From Spirochaetia bacterium (lineage in GTDB: Bacteria > Spirochaetota > Spirochaetia > Treponematales > Breznakiellaceae), in contig BNUX01000057.1 of the NCBI GenBank assembly GCA_025997675.1, positions 1-19,468 of the forward strand: a DNA stretch of 19,468 nucleotides, written 5' to 3'. How positions within the stretch are numbered: position 1 is the first letter of the stretch; every line of letters begins with the position of its first letter. The position numbers were made by a program, and so were the translations under genes. Shown piece after piece: positions 15,201 to 19,468 of this stretch. Below the pieces are notes generated by a model. The model was given only the letters and a program-made list of their open reading frames with translations. It had not been told where the DNA came from and did not search any database.

Positions 15201-16882
15201 ACTTGATGGGAAGCATTAAAACTGAAAGTGAATCAGTGAAGTTACGTACAAGAAAAGATGCGAAAAAACTATTTTATTATGTAGGACGTGCGCAATGGTC
15301 TATCTTGGAAACTATCAAGGATGAATATTTATTAAATAAATCGCAATTAAGGCTCAAAGAATTAAAAAGAAAATTCAAAGGACAAGAGATTGCCAAGCCT
15401 TATATGATACAAGGGGGATATGTTTCTTCTCCTATAAACATTGAAAATTGTAAAAGAATGTCGGATGAACAATGGATATCGGCCTTAAAGAAATATGGCG
15501 ATAAATACTTTCCTCATTACTCCGTAGACTTTCTTAAAGGTGGTACAACAGAATTAGGTCGTGTTTTAATGGATTTGTACAAGGTAGATGTCGAGAGATT
15601 CTCAAGTCTATTCGTTAATATTCCCGATGATATAATTAAACCATATTGGCATAGTATTTTATTTGGGATTTCACAAAACGAAGTTATTAAAAAAGATATT
15701 GTAATTACAATAATTAAAAGAGTTCATAATTATTCAGAAAAAATTTATGGTTCTGAAATATGTGATATTATTGAAAAGCATGTAGAGTTATCATTACATA
15801 ATGAAATTTTAGATATCATTTATTATTATACAATAAATGGAATAGAAAACGAAGAGCATGAAAAAGAGCTTGAAAGAGTTCAGGAATCTATTATTTCAAT
15901 GAATTCAATATTAGATAATAACCCACATATATTTACCGGTTATGGTGACGCTCGGTGCCATGCTTGGCGGGTAATAACTACCATCTTATGGAAATTACCT
16001 GCTTCATTTATAAAATTACGACCAATAATTGAATCAGCTCTTGATAATGAACCGCTTATAAGTGTACGCTGTCGAATGATGGAAGCATTGACTCCTATTT
16101 TTAATATCGATAAAGATTTCTTTACTATAGCATTAAGAAAAATTATAGTATTGCCGGACATTTCACTCTATAAAAATAATCAACTTTCGATAGCTCCTAT
16201 CATAACATATCCGGGAATGAATCTTTTCCCATATATAATGTCTCAATTACCAAAACTGGCTGAAGAAAGCATAAGAAAAATACTATCTATAAAAGATGAC
16301 AAAATTAGGCTAATTGGATATTTTCTTACAGCACAATTATATATAGTTCATGGTAAAAAGCATTTTGTATTCTACTTTTCTTATGTAAATAACGTGGATA
16401 AAAGAAAACTGGTAGCAAATATAGTAGGGTTAACATTTGGAGCTGCGGAGAAATTTGACCAATGTAAAAAAATGTTAAAAGGATTATTAAAAGATAAGGA
16501 TAGTGATGTCCGAAAGCAAGCGTCTAAATTTTTGCAAAACATTGAAAATGATCAATTTGGCAAATATAGAGATGTCATTATCTCATATTTAAGGTCTCCT
16601 GCATTTAATGAGCAGAATTTTACAATATCTCAGTTATTAAAAAATACTAATTCTGATATCCTTGATTGCATAATTTTAATCGGTAATAAGCTCTTAAAAA
16701 AAACACACAATAAAGAAAACACATATTTCCATATTGATGGCTTGATTGAATTATTAAAGGTTAATTACGTGAATACGGAATTGTATCCAAAGAAAAGAAG
16801 AAAAATTCTTGACATGATAGACAAGATGCTCGAAAATAATATTAATAACGTATATGAATTATTAGAAGCTTACGAAAGATAG
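12248..16882 (+). CDS. Avs-like STAND NTPase with N-terminal nuclease-type domain
   Basis: A 1544-residue protein built like antiviral STAND (Avs) sensors: effector, NTPase, long repeat region. Residues 4-75 (GGIADKSGNTYEAK...) carry a PD-(D/E)XK-like set, E15, D47 and Q60-V-K62 (TYYQVKRK), followed by NWTAKKL, as in DUF4297/Cap4-type DNases. The NTPase has Walker A GSAGSGKS (296-303), Walker B VVIIDQVD (362-369) and a VCRTFDLENDPRL sensor segment with Arg405. A winged-helix/STAND segment, YFHESFFDYIYAR, is near residue 555, then FRRTQVRQIL. Residues ~600-1544 are helical with HEAT-like stretches (e.g. around SVRCRMMEAL and VRKQASKFL) and would sense the phage trigger. In Avs systems ligand binding drives oligomerisation and nuclease activation. 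The ATG directly follows the hsdS TAA, so the gene is the fifth of the hsd operon. AT-rich. Architecture firm; the trigger and the coupling to restriction are inferred. Confidence 0.88.
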   Translation: MVPGGIADKSGNTYEAKCAARYLLDVIQGQLLWLKYETIDAADHGVDFSVFDGAITTYYQVKRKAPNGNWTAKKLIAEGIIDTFFNKAKDSDKIQCRLITQSDTSNFSGIVENARLSNNITDFKNSLNEKQKIEYEEVFSDTEPEIPQLDKTETRAHIIKEQKEIYFVFNILKKLYVIFWPEESIDDDLKIISSLLFVQSDYPIFPILRDILDKNYNKKITTESIRSIINDTSSLQIKDWLLDATLPQRINEMTDSYISSYSPFGFDGSIIHRHQTDELYSEVTKDSYSGLTLLTGSAGSGKSGVVRQLIEKLRSENIPCLSFRIDQLIDIKTEEELGKVITNIDKSPITVLKGIYPDRSSVVIIDQVDAISEVSGRKGLLKEIIIRMVQKAIFYRTIKIILVCRTFDLENDPRLRMLEDDHKALKMSVPFLTWNDDIAPLLKEKGIDTSSYNEVQRKLLCVPINLSIFLRLEDRKSIYSTRKELFEKLIDEKSKIFRKQNFNFEMIEVLSEISQWMSEHQELEVPIECLDKYSSSIDILASEGLLVKTKTRLHYFHESFFDYIYARSFINQKMSIHSLLLSDEQFLFRRTQVRQILEHMRQSDIKRYLTELPQILIRRNIRYHIKLAVCQWLSTVEDPRLEEFNIILKLDRRQDVFNNLVASTFFSTDNWFPFLLSQNWYINELDKHLKRRSEHIIYWLMYHMRLSPDDIFTMIKNWHENNDEHALVIINNMKGLAIRTKPTDNSIYLLVTDLLENFTHIFYNNGGPDLVIEIINNSGIERINESVLLLEKTIKKWMVLYPENIPFESNSVKIFQNTHEIHEIIQRQPLIFINGTIDCFIDSVKKAVADTKIGKPHYDLFNRHESDYPYGFEEFVFLFRDALIKDSDINKNEVIKIISRFDPKIHETFMYLILEVIASLPEEMNEELLSLINIDTIFKAGLDGAEWLSFANAYKACCPYLSNETKEIIEDKILNYYPELERIKNLMGSIKTESESVKLRTRKDAKKLFYYVGRAQWSILETIKDEYLLNKSQLRLKELKRKFKGQEIAKPYMIQGGYVSSPINIENCKRMSDEQWISALKKYGDKYFPHYSVDFLKGGTTELGRVLMDLYKVDVERFSSLFVNIPDDIIKPYWHSILFGISQNEVIKKDIVITIIKRVHNYSEKIYGSEICDIIEKHVELSLHNEILDIIYYYTINGIENEEHEKELERVQESIISMNSILDNNPHIFTGYGDARCHAWRVITTILWKLPASFIKLRPIIESALDNEPLISVRCRMMEALTPIFNIDKDFFTIALRKIIVLPDISLYKNNQLSIAPIITYPGMNLFPYIMSQLPKLAEESIRKILSIKDDKIRLIGYFLTAQLYIVHGKKHFVFYFSYVNNVDKRKLVANIVGLTFGAAEKFDQCKKMLKGLLKDKDSDVRKQASKFLQNIENDQFGKYRDVIISYLRSPAFNEQNFTISQLLKNTNSDILDCIILIGNKLLKKTHNKENTYFHIDGLIELLKVNYVNTELYPKKRRKILDMIDKMLENNINNVYELLEAYER

Positions 16883-17100
16883 CCATTGAATTTCGAGATA
16901 AATACCTAAAGGACGAAATCAAACCAGAGATTGACACTGTAAATTCTCTGTTATTACAACTTATTGCTCATAATCCCGGAATAATCATTGATGAAATGAC
17001 AGCAAAAATGAATAAATCTCGAAGAACTGTTGGTTTGGCTCCGATAAATCAGGTGTTTGGAAAATTAATTGAGAGAAAATCTATAGCCCTGCATAACTAA
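16858..17100 (+). pseudogene. Start-less winged-helix remnant
   Basis: An 80-codon open stretch in a different frame from the NTPase gene, starting inside its last codons and ending in TAA. It has no initiating ATG at its 5' end. The translation includes IEFRDKYLKDEIKP and then a typical winged-helix DNA-binding pattern, LLQLIAHNPGIIIDEMTAKM-NKSRRTV-...FGKLIERK. Such tails close many ATP-binding (AlbA_2-type) or Fic-type regulators, so this is most likely the 3' remainder of such a gene, cut off when the upstream cargo arrived. An ATT start or a frameshifted extension of the NTPase is possible but unsupported. Confidence 0.5.
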
Positions 17101-17119
17101 TTTGAGTAGGTAGGGTTAA

Positions 17120-17479
17120 ATGAACGACAAGCGACTCATCAATTATTACTGTCTCTTATCTTGCTGGTATACATCTACCAACCTGCAACCAGACTTCTCT
17201 GATAATGATGGACTTCGGTACATAGATGCAAAACTCTTAGCAGAAAAACTTCATTTTAAGCCAAGAATGGTTTACAAACTAACACAACAATTACTAGACA
17301 ATAAGGAAATCTCAATAGTTTCAAAATCGTATAATGGGAAGGGCTTTAACTTATCATCCTGTTCAAAATTATACCAACTTGATAAGGATATTATTGAAAA
17401 TTATTTATTACTGATAAAAATGAAATATCTTAATAGAATCCCCGATTATGTTGCGTTCTTCATTAACTCAATAAACTAA
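17120..17479 (+). CDS. Small helix-turn-helix-like hypothetical protein
   Basis: A 119-residue protein with ATG 19 bases after the winged-helix remnant. The upstream ribosome site is weak (GTAGGTAGGG). The central part, YIDAKLLAEKLHFKPRMVYKLTQQLLDNKEISIV, has the spacing and hydrophobic pattern of a winged helix-turn-helix, and the C-terminal half is helical. No family was recognised. It is very AT-rich, like the two small genes after it. With the 55-aa frame starting 6 bases downstream it looks like the first gene of a three-gene transcript. It could be a regulator of that cluster or a fragment of a replication initiator; neither is shown. Confidence 0.55.
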   Translation: MNDKRLINYYCLLSCWYTSTNLQPDFSDNDGLRYIDAKLLAEKLHFKPRMVYKLTQQLLDNKEISIVSKSYNGKGFNLSSCSKLYQLDKDIIENYLLLIKMKYLNRIPDYVAFFINSIN

Positions 17480-17485
17480 TTGAGC

Positions 17486-17653
17486 ATGGAAAACGAAATA
17501 AACACTATTCCGCAAACAGTGGCATATTCCGAACCTGTCAAAATTATTCAGGACAGGACAGGAATCGACATTCTAACTGGATTACCACTAAAAAACATTC
17601 GTTCCGATTTGTTATCAGACTTTGAGACTTTACCAATTTTAAATCAAACATAG
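17486..17653 (+). CDS. Hypothetical 55-residue protein
   Basis: An ATG 6 bases after the stop of the preceding gene opens a 55-codon frame ending in TAG. The product is acidic to neutral with no membrane segment; it contains DRTGIDILTGLPLKNIRSDL and has no recognised family. There is no strong ribosome site, so expression would depend on coupling to the upstream gene. The next gene's ribosome site (TAGGAG) overlaps its stop codon, an arrangement typical of a real operon. Confidence 0.4.
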   Translation: MENEINTIPQTVAYSEPVKIIQDRTGIDILTGLPLKNIRSDLLSDFETLPILNQT

Positions 17654-17663
17654 GAGATTATTT

Positions 17664-17879
17664 ATGAACTTTAACAGAATATTTAATAGTATAAACCAAA
17701 AATCGGTTAAAAATGATACAGATGTCTTAAAAACCAGAAACTATGACGATAACAATGCAAAAAATAAGCGGATTTATCAGGTTTCTAATACAGATGGTAA
17801 AAAATCTATCAGAAAATTGCGAACTAATACTGACACTTTTCATAACAATAATCACTTGTTTAAGACATCATCTACCTGA
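17664..17879 (+). CDS. Hypothetical 71-residue Asn/Lys-rich protein
   Basis: A 71-codon frame with ATG 7 bases after a TAGGAG ribosome site. The product is hydrophilic and basic, unusually rich in Asn, Lys, Thr and Ser, with no recognised domain; it may be largely unstructured. Its last 28 bases overlap the 3' end of the opposite-strand gene at 17852-18067, which is where the AT-rich segment meets the G+C-richer recombinase block. The true 3' end may have been replaced at that junction. Confidence 0.4.
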   Translation: MNFNRIFNSINQKSVKNDTDVLKTRNYDDNNAKNKRIYQVSNTDGKKSIRKLRTNTDTFHNNNHLFKTSST

Positions 17880-18067
17880 TTTTGAATCTTTTGAATAAAA
17901 ATCTTAATACCTTCTGGCGTTCCTTTTTCCATATCCTCTGGATCCAAAAGTAATGCTTTAACCATATCACCAAGGGCAATCAATTCTGAATGGACATCTG
18001 CTAAAATCTGAATTTTGGCTTCCACTTCTTTTCTAAACAAAAATACAATATTGTCATTATCAGCCAT
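17852..18067 (-). CDS. Hypothetical 71-residue protein downstream of the recombinase
   Basis: A 71-residue protein from the ATG at 18067, chosen because AGGAGG lies 4 bases upstream; an ATG at 18082 lies before that site. The product is helical and acidic, with a likely coiled coil (VEAKIQILADVHSELIALGDMVKALL) and an EDMEKGTPEGIKIFIQKIQNQVDDVL C-terminus. No family was recognised. It starts 48 bases after the recombinase stop on the same strand and may be co-transcribed with it, but nothing links it to recombination beyond position. Confidence 0.65.
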   Translation of the reverse strand: MADNDNIVFLFRKEVEAKIQILADVHSELIALGDMVKALLLDPEDMEKGTPEGIKIFIQKIQNQVDDVLNK

Positions 18068-18115
18068 AAAACCTCCTCTCATTATTCAAATAACCACACA
18101 CCAAGGAAATTATTC

Positions 18116-19090
18116 TTAAATCTCCACAACACCGAGACCTTTAAGATACTGTTCTGTAATGGCAATGCTGGAATGGAAAAGGAGCTTTGATACCCGGTAG
18201 ATGTCCTTGTTCTTCTTGTATTCTGCCACGGCGTAGTAATGTCGAAAATCGTGGCTGCTATATTGGTTCCTAATCAGGCCACTACCATAAAGCCGTTCCA
18301 TTTGCTTCTTCACCCTTGTTTTGAGAGCGTTGCTGGTGAAATCAGCGAAAGGTTTATGAGAGTTCAGCGCCGCTTCCTTAATAGCCTGAACCGCTTCTTG
18401 GGGTATTTCACCAGCAATGTCTATCTGCTTACTTCTGGCGTTAAACTTGGTTCCCCAGATAGTCATTCCCGGTAAGGCTCCTATACGGAAGCCACGGGAA
18501 TACAAACAGGTAATAACGGCTTTTTCCAGCGGTGGAACATTGTTTAAGATGACCTTAATTTCATTATCGGTAGGTATAATGGTCGTTTTAGATGCCCTAT
18601 TGGAAGGTTTTGCTCTGGTTCCACGGAACGGATTACTAACAGCCTTATGTCTCCTTGAAATGAAAGTAAAAAATGATGAAGCAATCGAGACATCCTGCCT
18701 GATAGAAGCCGCCGCCCGCCCCTCTTGCTGTAAAGAGTAAATATACTGGTCGGCCTGAGCCGGGGTCGTGGCTAATAACTTAATTTCATTCTGTGAAGCA
18801 TAGCGTTCCAATTTTCTTAATCCGGTCTTATAGGCTGATTTAGTGGAAAGGCTGTTATTGGGGCTTATGGATTTGAGGAATACCGCCTTTTCCTTGCTGT
18901 AATCAATCCCGGCGATACCTACCTCATGTTTGAGTTCGTCAGAAAGCCGCTGGGTGGTCATAATCCGGCAGAGTTGTTCCAACTGCTCTATATTGAGGTC
19001 GGAAAGTTGCGGCTGGGTCTTGGCAATCCTCGTAGCCAAGGCATCTATGTCAATTGAAGGCGTTATCTGTCTATTCACCATTCCGGTCAT
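18116..19090 (-). CDS. Tyrosine recombinase/integrase
   Basis: A 324-residue tyrosine recombinase. It has an N-terminal extension of ~80 residues, a core-binding SAM-like domain (about 80-150: STKSAYKTGLRKLERY...) and a catalytic domain with Arg202 (YSRGFRIGALPGM), His280 and Arg283 (HDFRHYYAV), His306 (LLFHSS) and the nucleophile Tyr315 (ITEQYL), at the normal 9-residue H-to-Y distance. The usual Gly before His306 is Phe. The ATG follows AGGAGG. It probably mobilises or resolves the element carrying this island. It does not resemble an integron integrase enough to call it one. A 25-bp inverted repeat lies just upstream, and an 89-aa gene precedes it on the same strand. Confidence 0.92.
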   Translation of the reverse strand: MTGMVNRQITPSIDIDALATRIAKTQPQLSDLNIEQLEQLCRIMTTQRLSDELKHEVGIAGIDYSKEKAVFLKSISPNNSLSTKSAYKTGLRKLERYASQNEIKLLATTPAQADQYIYSLQQEGRAAASIRQDVSIASSFFTFISRRHKAVSNPFRGTRAKPSNRASKTTIIPTDNEIKVILNNVPPLEKAVITCLYSRGFRIGALPGMTIWGTKFNARSKQIDIAGEIPQEAVQAIKEAALNSHKPFADFTSNALKTRVKKQMERLYGSGLIRNQYSSHDFRHYYAVAEYKKNKDIYRVSKLLFHSSIAITEQYLKGLGVVEI

Positions 19091-19111
19091 ATTTCCTCCT
19101 AAAATAGGGAA

Positions 19112-19136
19112 GACTCATATATGTCCATTATGAGTC
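19112..19136. other. Inverted repeat upstream of the recombinase
   Basis: GACTCATA (19112-19119) and TATGAGTC (19129-19136) form a perfect 8-bp inverted repeat with a 9-base centre, 22 bases upstream of the recombinase start. There is no T-run on the minus strand, so it is not a standard terminator of the 89-aa gene. The size and symmetry would fit a recombinase binding/crossover site or an operator for the recombinase gene. Confidence 0.35.
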
Positions 19137-19154
19137 CAGTTTCCTCAAAAAAAA

Positions 19155-19424
19155 TTACTCTGGCACCTTTTCCAGATACTCATAAAGCAGCCCAAGGCTT
19201 TTTCTGACCCTGATTTTTATTTCCTCTAATAATCCAAAATCCCGGCTCAATGGGTCGGGTTTTATGTATTCAAGGACTTCCTCGGCGCAACCAATAAAAG
19301 ACTGCACTTGGTATTTATTGACGGCGTATGCCTTGACACTGGCTTTGAGGTATATTTCCACCGATTCAGGATCCCAAAAAAAGTCGATGAGGGTGTCATA
19401 ATACTCTTCGTCATTAGAAGCCAT
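19155..19424 (-). CDS. Hypothetical 89-residue acidic protein
   Basis: An 89-codon gene with ATG 5 bases after AAGGAG on the minus strand. The product is acidic and predicted helical, rich in Tyr and Glu (NDEEYYDTLIDFFWDPESVE; a C-terminal RKSLGLLYEYLEKVPE helix). No signal peptide, transmembrane segment or known family was seen. It is the first of three co-directional genes ending at 17852, with 64 bases to the recombinase. It may be an accessory gene of the mobile element. The 44 bases upstream, to the end of the window, hold a CTATG/CATAG hairpin and no further gene. Confidence 0.65.
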   Translation of the reverse strand: MASNDEEYYDTLIDFFWDPESVEIYLKASVKAYAVNKYQVQSFIGCAEEVLEYIKPDPLSRDFGLLEEIKIRVRKSLGLLYEYLEKVPE

Positions 19425-19468
19425 AAGATCTCCTTACGACTTCTATGTAAGCATAGTCTGTAATATTT

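Noticed and set aside
16858..17100. C-terminal extension of the NTPase by programmed frameshift
   Set aside because: No slippery heptamer was seen at the junction, and the winged-helix tail looks like the end of another family. Kept as a remnant instead.

Overview
The window is a bacterial defence island next to a tyrosine recombinase. No rRNA, tRNA or housekeeping gene fixes the host. Strong AGGAGG-type ribosome sites, moderate G+C in the hsdR/hsdM block and the recombinase block, and small proteins with Lys/Ala/Pro-rich tails would fit a spirochaete such as a gut Treponema, but this is a low-confidence impression, not a demonstrated assignment.

Left part (1-2100): the first 270 bases hold at least seven short hairpins. 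Four share a TTATAGT leader and have stems that covary. Next come a 105-codon hypothetical gene on the minus strand, two copies of a ~110-base hairpin module (664-774 and 1354-1461) around a 64-residue hypothetical gene, a decayed 3' end of a YodC-like (DUF2158) gene (1616-1712), and a DUF1508 protein with an AT-hook-like tail (1813-2100).

First defence unit (2113-5817, minus strand): two overlapping DUF262 genes. The upstream one (468 aa) has only the DUF262 NTPase-type motif. The downstream one (650 aa) adds a DUF1524 HNH-type nuclease. This is the GmrSD/type IV restriction architecture in a two-gene form. An intact YodC-like gene lies just upstream and reads the same way. The block 1713-5564 is bracketed by direct repeats made of the intact and decayed YodC-like 3' ends.

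Second defence unit (5944-16882, plus strand): one tightly packed operon, hsdR - hsdM - rhuM - hsdS - a 1544-aa STAND NTPase. All junctions are 9 bases or less, or overlap. The first four make an EcoAI/EcoEI-like type I restriction-modification system with a RhuM-family protein between M and S. The last gene starts on the base after the hsdS stop. It carries an N-terminal PD-(D/E)XK-type nuclease signature, a P-loop NTPase and a long C-terminal repeat region, the layout of Avs (antiviral STAND) proteins. The most striking feature of the window is therefore a restriction system and an Avs-like sensor-effector that appear to be made as one unit. The divergent control region (5818-5943) has a -10/-35 pair for each side, each overlapped by a palindrome.

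Right part (16858-19468): a start-less winged-helix remnant, three very A+T-rich small genes on the plus strand, then three genes on the minus strand: an 89-aa hypothetical, a 324-aa tyrosine recombinase with R/H/R/H/Y all present, and a 71-aa hypothetical. The AT-rich DUF262 pair, hsdS target domains and Avs-like gene contrast with the G+C-richer hsdR/hsdM and recombinase blocks, which suggests mosaic assembly by horizontal transfer.
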